64,000 nt of DNA from Trichostrongylus colubriformis. Lineage: Eukaryota > Nematoda > Chromadorea > Rhabditida > Trichostrongylidae. The DNA is taken from NCBI GenBank assembly GCA_963978905.1, contig OZ022260.1, forward strand, positions 48,071,551 to 48,135,550, read 5' to 3'. Shown piece by piece: positions 9,421 through 17,500 of this stretch. The first letter of the stretch is position 1. Each line of letters begins with the position of its first letter. The notes below the pieces were generated by a model. That model did no database searches. It was given only the letters and a program-made list of their open reading frames with translations, and was not told the DNA's origin. The translations under genes were made by a program, and so were the position numbers.

Positions 9421-12400
9421 GGCGTACTAGCAGTGAAAGGCTGCGTTTCCCTCTGGTAGTACTTGGTGAAAAGGCTGTGCTGAGAAAGCCAGGAAGGGGT
9501 ATATAGCCGAACGTATAATAAAAATACAGACTTCAAAAAAAGTAACGTGACAAAAGTGCAACAAAGGAAAACCCAGGTACCAAAAACAGAGAAGGGAAAG
9601 AATGAAAACGGTGAACTGACCGGGATACCCGCCGCTGCCGTGGGTTTACTGAGAGGCGTCGAGTCGACGTGTGAGAAGTGCTCGACGAACTGCTCGTGAG
9701 TTCGCGCTGCCCAGAGCTCCTGGAGCTGCGGTCCTTGTCCTTCACTGAAATTGGTAAGCACTAAATTGTGAAAAATAGTAAGTAGCGGTGTAGAATTAAA
9801 AAGAAAAGTGGGCGGAGAAGGAAAAGAAGAGAGTGAAGTGGCACCATGAGGGGAGATGGGAGTCCAGGAACCATCCAAGGGTGAAAACCTCTGAAGACCG
9901 CGCTCCGTCGGGAAGACAAAGCCTGGCACATCAGCGCAATCGGTTACGGTAGCTGTTTTGCGGATGATGGCGGTGGAGGGTTCGATGAAAGCGGACAGCT
10001 GGGTGCCGCTGGGTAAGCGCACCGCGACCCGGGGGAGGCTAAAACAGGTGCCATTGAAAGGTATTACCCGCAGGGAAGAGGCGGGTACCGCAAAACACCG
10101 ACGGACCTCCACAAATCCGTTACCGAGATAGGAGGCAACGATATCCTGACGTCCCAACAGGGAGCGCATCATGGCGGTGGGATGGGCGTGAAGTGCAGAG
10201 TGCATGATGAAGCTGAGAGAATTGGTCCTGTGGCAAAGCAACTGCGATGCGCGGGACACGAGTCCGGTAACGCCTGTAAAAGCGGACCCTTCTACTGCCA
10301 GGAGTTGGGCTGCCAGTTGGTTGGATGTAACGAGGCCGGCGCCGGCCGAGACACTACGAGCGCGTCGAGAAGGTGCGTACACGGCGTATCCTTGATCGGT
10401 GATTGTGAGGCGAGTGTCGCAATCGACGACGGTGGGGGAAGCATCGGTCCATGAAAGCGCAAATTCCTTGTCATCGCTGAACCATACTGACCCGACGAGG
10501 CGTCCAGACAACCGCGCCACGAAAATATAGGCGCAGCGCTCCTCCTTGGTGGGTGTCCAAATTAAAACTGAACCGTCCGCGAGGGTACAGGACCCATCAT
10601 CATAGAAACACGAGGATAGGTCTCCCACGGGCGTCTGTGGGGCTGCGTCGTCGTGGCGCATATGAACCGTGGTGGGGTAGAAGTAACAATTAGTAACTTC
10701 GACCAGATGGTCGGTGCAACAGCCAAAAGGGGCGGAAGGGAACTGGAAAGCGAGAGTGTTCGGTGTGCGCCATACACCCGAAGACTCGCTGAGATCCCCA
10801 TGCGTGCATCGGTGGTGATGGACCATCTGCTTGCACTCTTCCACGGAGACCGCCGCCATGGTCTCGACATGGCGTTCCCTACGGGCGCCGAAGAAATTTA
10901 CGGAGTACGTAACAGAGTGGCGGACTATTTTGCACAGGAAAGCCGGGTTAGAGTACAACTGTGTGTTGGGCCGGTAGAGACGGAGAGACACTCCGTAGGA
11001 TGGCGCGGTGAGGTTAGGCAGAAGTTGTGAGCAGTTTTGGTGATCCGACCACCGAAAAAGGGTAGTGGGGTTCTGGTGAGGGCAGATCCAGGCGTCAAGC
11101 GCCGTCCCCGGCGCGACCATCGAAAGGAGGCAAACTAGGACGCAGAACAGTAAGCGCACATCAGGAAATATCGAAGAGGTATCTTGGGCCCTAGGCTGGG
11201 TAGTGAGCGAAGACTGCGTCAGCTGTTTGTTGCGATCTATCAGCGCGGCGACGCGGGCCTGCGAATTTTGTAACTGTAGCTGCGTATTCTGAAGGGATTC
11301 AGAAAGCTGCGCTATAGTAGCGTCTACGTCGGGAAGCTGGCGGTCCGGCGTGATAAGGTTAGCTTGAGGGCGCCTGGCGGGAAAGTTGGTGTCCTCCCGT
11401 CCGCGCCTGGGATAGGACTCCGCGCGAGGTGACCCGCGCGCACCTAGACGGTGGCGTCCGGAGGGGCAATCACCGGCGTAATGACCCCTGCCGTCACAAT
11501 TGAAGCAACGTGCGCTGGACATCGTATGTGTCGAACTAGCTGCGGAACGACCGCGCTGCTGAACCATCGGCGGAGCCGAAAAGCGTCCCCGAGACGGGTT
11601 TCCTGAGCGACCCCGAGGTTGGTAGCGCCGATGGCCGCCCTCTCGGGGCGGGCGCGCCAGGAGCTGAACAGGTGCGGGAGACGGTGTAGCGGAAGCTGGG
11701 TACAATAGCCGTTCCGCGGTAGCCTCCGACAAAAGCTGTTCGACGGTTTGGGCCTTGGCTACCGCTTGGTCGAAGGAAACGGGATTATCCAGTTTAACAA
11801 AGTAACGTATGTCGCCTCGCAACCGCGCTACGAATTCCTCCAGTACCCGGTCCTGCTGGGTGGAATGGTCTTGTCCAGACGTAGCCGCCCGCACCAAATT
11901 GAGAATACGGTTGGCAAAAGCGGTGCAGGATTCCCCAGGCTCCTGACGACAAGACGACAATTTTTGACGGGCTACGTAGCGCTGCTGGGGGCTCTCGAAA
12001 AAGGCAGTGAGGTGCGAGACAATGCTAGCATAGGATTGCCTAGCGGATGCGTCCAGCTCTTCAACTTTCTCCCGCGCCACGCCATCCAAGTGGCCTACCA
12101 GAAAGTAGGCTTTCTGTTCATCCGACAAGGGGACGGGGCGCATCCGAATAACGTCCTCAAGACGGCGGAGCCAGACCGAGAATTGCACCCCATTCTCGGT
12201 GGTCCCTGAAAATGGAACTAGGCGCGAAGGCTGGGAATCAGGCTGGAACATGGCGACGGTCGGCAAGGCGTCGAGCCGTTTGCCCACTGCTGCGAACGAC
12301 TCGTTAAGCTTAGCGGTGAGCGCCGCATTACCCTCGTTGATTTTCTGGGTCAGAAGCGCCGCCGTTGAACAAGTGTCAGACCAAACCTGGGTAAGCGCCG

Positions 12401-12593
12401 ATGAAGTGGCGTCTCGCAACATTTTAGCCTCGCGGCCCCTGAGTGGCAAATCGTCGTGAAGGTCCTCAAAGATGGCAAGGGTTGGCCCCGGGAGGGCTTC
12501 ACCCTTGACGGATGGAGAGAGGTCGGACTGTTGGGCAGTAGCCCCAAGAACAGAAGAAGAAGAAGATTTAGCGATGCTGCGGGTAACCGGCAT
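8538..12593 (-). CDS. Gag-Env-Pro fusion polyprotein (1351 codons, intact frame)
   Basis: One uninterrupted frame from the ATG at 12591-12593. Residues about 1-440 are Gag: a capsid-like helical region (around SVWLRRLEDVIRMRP), an Arg-rich stretch and a CCHC zinc knuckle at 363-376 (CFNCDGRGHYAGDC). Residues about 410-460 look coiled-coil-like. A hydrophobic segment near 480-502 begins an ectodomain with many Cys and several N-x-S/T sites. A basic cleavage-like RRAR lies near 741. A long hydrophobic segment (about 1005-1032) ends it. Residues about 1060-1250 contain a retropepsin-like protease with LIDTGAG near 1126. A glycoprotein inside the Gag-Pro ORF is unlike standard errantiviruses, where env follows pol. 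No frame break was seen, so this part could still be translated. Confidence 0.85.
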   Translation of the reverse strand: MPVTRSIAKSSSSSVLGATAQQSDLSPSVKGEALPGPTLAIFEDLHDDLPLRGREAKMLRDATSSALTQVWSDTCSTAALLTQKINEGNAALTAKLNESFAAVGKRLDALPTVAMFQPDSQPSRLVPFSGTTENGVQFSVWLRRLEDVIRMRPVPLSDEQKAYFLVGHLDGVAREKVEELDASARQSYASIVSHLTAFFESPQQRYVARQKLSSCRQEPGESCTAFANRILNLVRAATSGQDHSTQQDRVLEEFVARLRGDIRYFVKLDNPVSFDQAVAKAQTVEQLLSEATAERLLYPASATPSPAPVQLLARPPREGGHRRYQPRGRSGNPSRGRFSAPPMVQQRGRSAASSTHTMSSARCFNCDGRGHYAGDCPSGRHRLGARGSPRAESYPRRGREDTNFPARRPQANLITPDRQLPDVDATIAQLSESLQNTQLQLQNSQARVAALIDRNKQLTQSSLTTQPRAQDTSSIFPDVRLLFCVLVCLLSMVAPGTALDAWICPHQNPTTLFRWSDHQNCSQLLPNLTAPSYGVSLRLYRPNTQLYSNPAFLCKIVRHSVTYSVNFFGARRERHVETMAAVSVEECKQMVHHHRCTHGDLSESSGVWRTPNTLAFQFPSAPFGCCTDHLVEVTNCYFYPTTVHMRHDDAAPQTPVGDLSSCFYDDGSCTLADGSVLIWTPTKEERCAYIFVARLSGRLVGSVWFSDDKEFALSWTDASPTVVDCDTRLTITDQGYAVYAPSRRARSVSAGAGLVTSNQLAAQLLAVEGSAFTGVTGLVSRASQLLCHRTNSLSFIMHSALHAHPTAMMRSLLGRQDIVASYLGNGFVEVRRCFAVPASSLRVIPFNGTCFSLPRVAVRLPSGTQLSAFIEPSTAIIRKTATVTDCADVPGFVFPTERGLQRFSPLDGSWTPISPHGATSLSSFPSPPTFLFNSTPLLTIFHNLVLTNFSEGQGPQLQELWAARTHEQFVEHFSHVDSTPLSKPTAAAGIPVSSPFSFFPFSVFGTWVFLCCTFVTLLFLKSVFLLYVRLYTPSWLSQHSLFTKYYQRETQPFTASTPLVLPPIPVPALPRARPPISLDISQVEIDATSVWPPRASVVQVDVLSLDGPLPYFVAQIPIRANGVHMLALIDTGAGITIASRSLLPLLGIFHLNPCQVTAAVGMSGIPVKFVGSASVAFQVGKHSLDHIVHFTEIDCVPRAVDAYNVIFGNDLLQRLPLWALHYAQRTLLIGGEPVPILGATSSPAELSTNRGRPLPVCVASTAVIPPASEVIVPGQVGDADVSWSALLLEGTIICPDNIMVTPTLVNVSNPRLYLSNPTDTPKIVYKGQRVTTAYPVLDLPDGTVMELHQRF
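9490..11160 (-). other. Env-like membrane glycoprotein segment
   Basis: About 550 residues bounded by two hydrophobic segments: LLFCVLVCLLSMVAPGTA (signal-like) and VFLCCTFVTLLFLKSVFLLY (transmembrane-like). Between them are about 20 Cys, N-glycosylation sequons and a possible furin-type RRAR site. The layout is that of a class of viral or retroelement envelope proteins. I could not assign it to a specific family (errantiviral F-like, phlebovirus-like or other). Membrane fusion is inference only. Confidence 0.6.
11090..12593 (-). other. Gag segment of the polyprotein
   Basis: Capsid/nucleocapsid portion, about 500 codons including the spacer. It has the Retrotrans_gag-like helical block (VGHLDGVAREKVEELDASAR region), then Gly/Arg-rich RNA-binding sequence, then a single CCHC zinc knuckle encoded at 11466-11507. 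It would assemble particles and bind element RNA. Confidence 0.85.
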
Positions 12594-13841
12594 ATTGCCT
12601 GATTCCAGTACAGAACTGGAGATTCTGGGATCGGATGTCTCTTATATACCCCAAGGGGAGTGGGCGTTGGAAACCATGCTGAAGATTAATGGACTGATTA
12701 AAAGGGACGATGGGAAATTCACAGAAGAACGCAAAATACACAAACTATGATATCGAGGATATGTGAAAGTGGAATGTCTCTCAGACGATAAGAGCGTAAA
12801 TGCAGGCTGTAACAAAACATCGGAGCAGGGCAAAGAAATACGAGAAGAAAAAGCTGCCTTCCAGCAGGCGCGATGAAAAAGCGAGATAAGACGGGTGACG
12901 GTCAACGCCACTAAAAGCCTGCGAAGAGAAACAAATGCGCGTTTGAAATCGCTAACGTTGCTGGACGTTGCAGGGCAGCGGCAATGGTACCGTACCCTGC
13001 CGGAGTGCTCGAGGGCGAGAGACGCAGCAGAGAGTGTGGGAGATGCGGAGACGCATGCTGCAGACGGAGCTAGAGACTACGCGCTTAAAGGGAGCGTCAG
13101 ACCGCGCAACACTCAACTTTTGCTACCATAATTCGCTTACAACCTGATGTGTCGATGAGCTCAAGAATACTTGATAATTTTCATTTGACCTCGCATGCTT
13201 GAAGCTATGGGGAGCGTGCAAGCCTCCCGCGCGCGCTGCCATAAGTTCATCCATACCGTATCTCCAGACACCATATCGTGTCCCATCTTTGTCCCGGGGA
13301 AACCATGAAGAAGTAACCAAGGAGCGTTTGAAAAAAGGGCATGTGTCAGAAGCCGGCCGGTCCCTCTCTACATCTACAAGTCGATCGAGAAGACAAAAAA
13401 TCTGTTTGGTTCGAATCGTGTTGGACGCGGACCAAGACCTTTATGGGCAATCGCGGGCGAAACACCGTGGCTGGCGAGGAGGCGATAGAAACCCCTTTGT
13501 GTCGCTGAAGCCCCTGAAAATGGCAACATGCCGTGGCCCCGCGGAAAAGCTACGAACATGCCACCATTCCTACTAATTACTAATATGGACAACTCTGAAG
13601 GAGCGCGATGGTCCGGGTACGCAATCTGGCGCCTTAGTTGCGTCCGAAATTTGCTCATCAGAGCTGAGGAGGAGAAGGAAGGTGAAGAATGAGGTATAGC
13701 GACAGAGCAAATAGGAGGAGAAAAGAAACTACGGAAAAGCTACAGAGCCGCGTAAAATAGAAAAGGAGGGCATAAGAAGTATGGAGTTCGAAGAGAGCAA
13801 TAGAAACTAGAAAAACTCCTACCTGAGCCGCCTCGTGGAGT
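12594..13841 (-). other. Long retroelement leader
   Basis: About 1.25 kb between primer binding site and Gag start. There is no long ORF and no recognisable domain. It is long for a Gypsy leader and could contain packaging or splice-donor sequence, but none is evident. Confidence 0.5.
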
Positions 13842-13857
13842 CGCCTCGCTGCTACCA
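13842..13857 (-). promoter_or_regulatory. tRNA primer binding site
   Basis: Immediately inside the 5' LTR the minus strand reads TGGTAGCAGCGAGGCG, starting with TGG as required to pair with a tRNA CCA end. I cannot name the tRNA without a search. Similarity to the LTR fragment at 1256 ends exactly here. Confidence 0.75.
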
Positions 13858-14238
13858 GTCTTTGGTGGGCACTGCCCACTAGCTCCCCAGCACAGTACAG
13901 CCCATAGTGAGGGATACACATTTATTAAGTATAGCAAATGAATAGCTATGGCGACAGAACAAGGGTCTAGCTTCTGGGCTCCAGCCTCCATACTGGGCCC
14001 GAGGGTGGCGGACGAGGTAGAAGCTGGTGATGGGGTCCTCCGGCCAAGGCGATGCTGCCGGTCGTCGTCGGCGTCCGTGTCCTTGTCCCCTGGAGCGCCA
14101 ATGCTCGGTCGTCTCCGCCTCCTGCAATCAGCAAAGCTCATCGGAGAAATACCAAAACAATGACCCCGTCACTCACGACGGGATGGTATCGATTACATAA
14201 GGTTACAGGGCGAGCCAGAGTCTTACAAGGCCCTTACA
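13857..14238 (-). repeat. 5' LTR (382 bp)
   Basis: The most complete LTR copy. Read on the minus strand it begins TGTAAGGGCC and ends CAAAGACT. It holds an AATAAA near the 3' part. The outer edge is followed by GCGT (14239-14242), matching the duplication on the left. Confidence 0.9.
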
Positions 14239-14517
14239 GCGTTACTGGATGTAGTTTTTACAACACAGGGTCTGTAAATTAGGCAAGAAAACCATTTACA
14301 GCGACACTGCACGACAAAAGTGAAAAATTGAAGAACCTCAAGGAATATTACTACTCACTAGACGCGGCTGAACAGTCATTTGTGGAAGTTCCATTCTACA
14401 AAGAACAACCGCTCTATACGACGAACTGTCGGCATGATTAGCTTGCATGATGATTATGATTAGGTTCGCAATAAAAAGAGCATTCAGTGAAGAGTGTTTC
14501 TCGTTACTCGTTCCTCA
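14239..14517 (+). promoter_or_regulatory. Upstream region of the kinase gene
   Basis: Only about 280 bp separate the retroelement edge from the kinase ATG. A possible trans-splice/cis acceptor (CATTCAG) ends about 31 bases before the ATG. No TATA box is evident. The native promoter may have been displaced by the insertion. Confidence 0.35.
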
Positions 14518-17500
14518 ATGAAGCCGGCTGCTCCTGCAAAACCTGCCGCTAGTGCTCCTCCGACTCCTGCTGCAAAACCTGCGGCTGGGCCTTCTCCAGC
14601 TGTTGGTGCTTCTGCAAGCGCCACACCTTCACAATCTGCACCAAATACTCCATCGTCGCAACCTCTTGACAAGAAACCACCACAGCCTCAAGGCAAGGTG
14701 AGCATATTTTTGATTTGCAGGATTAATAACGACATTGAGGTTCAGAAACTGCATGTTTCTCATATCCAAATTCTGAAGGTGTTGTACTGAGAAAGGATAG
14801 AATTTGTTGAATATTGAGTAATAGCATACCTTTGACATGGGCAAGGCTCAACACCTAGTAAATCCAGGGCATACTCATGGGTGATCCGAACTGAGTAATT
14901 CTTGTTACTGTAAGGCAACAAGTGACACTTTAATCTGTTGTGTTTCCTGGTCGCAGAATGTTGGGGTTAAAAGATGTGGCGCTAACGCAATATATTTAGC
15001 AAGGCGACACCCAGCTCTGCACGGCGTCGCCCAACGCTACTTTTGTATTAACCAAAAGGAGAAAGGACGAATCCCTTTCTTACCTAATGAGGAGTAGGCG
15101 AAAAACATTGATAGAATGATGCTCAGATATCCAGCATTCTATGTGATGCTTATCTCATTGCAGTAGCACTCAAATGTTGTTGCAATGGCGCGATAACACT
15201 GTCGGAAGGTGCTGATTGGTGATAAGGATTGATGTACGCTGATAGCGATGGAGTACCACCGGTTTTACACACTCACCATGTAGAGTGATCGGTGCAGCTC
15301 AGTGTTCGCTCAAGAGGAAAACACATTCTGTACCATTCCTCACCGACGAAATGGCGTGTCGGACTTCGCAAGGGAGAACTGATGGAACGACATATCCATC
15401 CTGCTTAGACTGATTGCTCCTAGGCAGTTGGACATGGCTATCGAAGAGATCCGAGTAGAAGCCGTAGATGACCTCCATTGCCCTTCGGGAGGCAGTAACT
15501 GTACTGTCCGGACGCCGCAGACCGGTCACTTTGGTCTTATAACTGGCGGAACTTCGGCGGGCACTGCGAATGCTCCCCCCTCCCCCCCCCCCCCCAGCTT
15601 CTACTGCTCTTCTCGCATTGAGATCTTTTTTGTCGCCTCTCTGGATTGCTTCGCAAGTTCGAGCATCAGTTAGTAATCGCCTGCGGCTCGTGCGGCTCTA
15701 CGTTGGCGTATCAGCTCGAGAGTTTCCGAAGAGAGGCGCCTCTTGGTGACTTTCGAACTCTCTGCTCTCCTGGCACTATCGTGAAGATGCTCAACGAGCC
15801 GGTTGTACTCGTCGTCGATAGCCATCGGATAACGGAATCCTCCCATACACCTGCGAGAGAAACGAAGTGTTCCCAATTAATGACCGTCTTGGGTCTTCGC
15901 TCCTTGAATTTCGCGGCTCTCTCCCCACGTATCGAAAAGAGGAATATGGCGCAGATGGGTCGATGGTCTAATCCCATATAGAACTTCGGAACAACAGCGA
16001 CGTCGGTTAGGCAAAACCTTCGATTAAAGATAACGTGGTCGATCTCACTATGGAATTGTCCACCGGGTTACTCCCAAGTCCATTGTGGTGGAGGGGCTTC
16101 TGGAACTGAGCTACCATGGATGGAGTTGATCGACATAATAAACTAAGACAGCTTTTCCCCCCGTTCGTTCCGTTCTGTGAGTCCTGATGTGAAGTTCATT
16201 GTCCGTTCTTCTGGGGCCGATCTTAGGGTTAAAGTCGACGACGATGACCTCGGAGAAGGTATGATCTTCCTTATAGAACTTCTCCAATTCCACATAAAAC
16301 GCTTCGAGCTCGTCCTCAGCGTAGCTTGATGTTGGTAAGTAGGCGACGAAGATGCTCAAAACCGGCATTGAACCGCATCTTTTCAATCGCAAACGTCCGA
16401 TTCGGGTTGTCAGATTTTCGCACGAATCGATGTTCATGGCCAAGTGCGTGTTGACGAAAACGCCCACACCGCCAACGCCTCTCCTGTCGCATGTTCCAAG
16501 AATCAGTTCTTCTACAGTTTCGTAAGCGGCGTGAAGCGGGCGATACCTCCTCGTCTCGGTCAGTCCGATGACGTCGTCTTGATCTTCCTAGCTTGCATCA
16601 TCAGATCTTCGATACTCGCCTGGGATGCAAGGGTTCGTACGTTGGAAGTACAGATCGCCAGCTTAGTTCTTCCCAGCTTAGGCAGCCTGTTAGAGCCCTG
16701 AGGTTTTACCAGACTCTCCCGAGCGGTCCTACCCAAGGCTGCCGTATTGGGGGTTCTCTCAGATTCAGCGAAATGAGGCCCATCTTTATTGCTGTTTTCG
16801 GCAAGAAGAAGACCCACGAGTAGCTTGCCAGGCTCTGTCGTGGAGGCTTTGTATGCACCAGGCAGTCAGCCAGGCTCTCCCGAAGTGACTTAGGGTTTAT
16901 TTGTTGGAGGCGACCCCGGACCGCCTCCCATGTACCTCCCAGTCGCTTGAATGCAAGCTTGTGGCTGGACCGAGTGCAGGATACCAACAGCATCATACAG
17001 AACGCTCCCACACGTATTCAAGAAACGTCTACATAAGTACAGAGGGTATGAATCAGTCCAGCAGAAACAGGGAGTCCAACACTGAATCCACTTGCGTCTC
17101 GGGGCAGGTGCATGGTGGTTTTTGGTCCGCGATTAGCCCCCTATCCGCCATCTGGGGTTTGCCACGTAGCCTGGCCACCTAACGGCCCGAGATTCTTCAG
17201 CGAGAAAAGCCTTCGGTGAAGGAGATCTGTGGAGAAAGACTGGTAGACACTGGTAATTGGCGGAGAGCTGTATCTCAATGGTATGGTACGGACCAGCAAT
17301 GAGACTGGAACAATGTATTGCTATTGCCTGTGTATACGCAATGCTGACATGAATGGAAGGGTACTATCGCAATGGGTGAAGGTGAGGGTACCAATAAGAA
17401 GTTGAACATCTAAGCATACTGAGTGGTCCTTGAGGGATCAATCTGCACACTCAAAGAAATCGTGCACGGAATGTGAGTTTCTGTGATACCCATATATTGA

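Larger units (their letters stand above)
1256..14238 (-). mobile_element. Rearranged Ty3/Gypsy-like LTR retroelement with Env-like and helicase modules
   Basis: A roughly 13-kb insertion flanked by GCGT. The minus-strand part (5795-14238) has a 5' LTR, primer binding site, Gag-Env-Pro ORF, RT start, integrase scrap, helicase C-terminal half, polypurine tract and 3' LTR. The plus-strand part (1404-5794) carries integrase core, helicase N-terminal part and 62 bp of LTR. The two parts overlap in sequence: about 120 bp of integrase appears identical, and about 600 bp of helicase showed one difference by eye (T5254 versus G). They therefore derive from one recent family. No part encodes a complete pol: the RT palm/catalytic region, RNase H and the integrase N-terminus are missing. 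The protease and RT sequences resemble Ty3/Gypsy, not BEL/Pao. Confidence 0.85.

Noticed and set aside
10653..12459. Plus-strand ORFs of 86-153 codons opposite Gag/Env
   Set aside because: Antisense shadows of the Gag-Env-Pro frame with no independent motifs.
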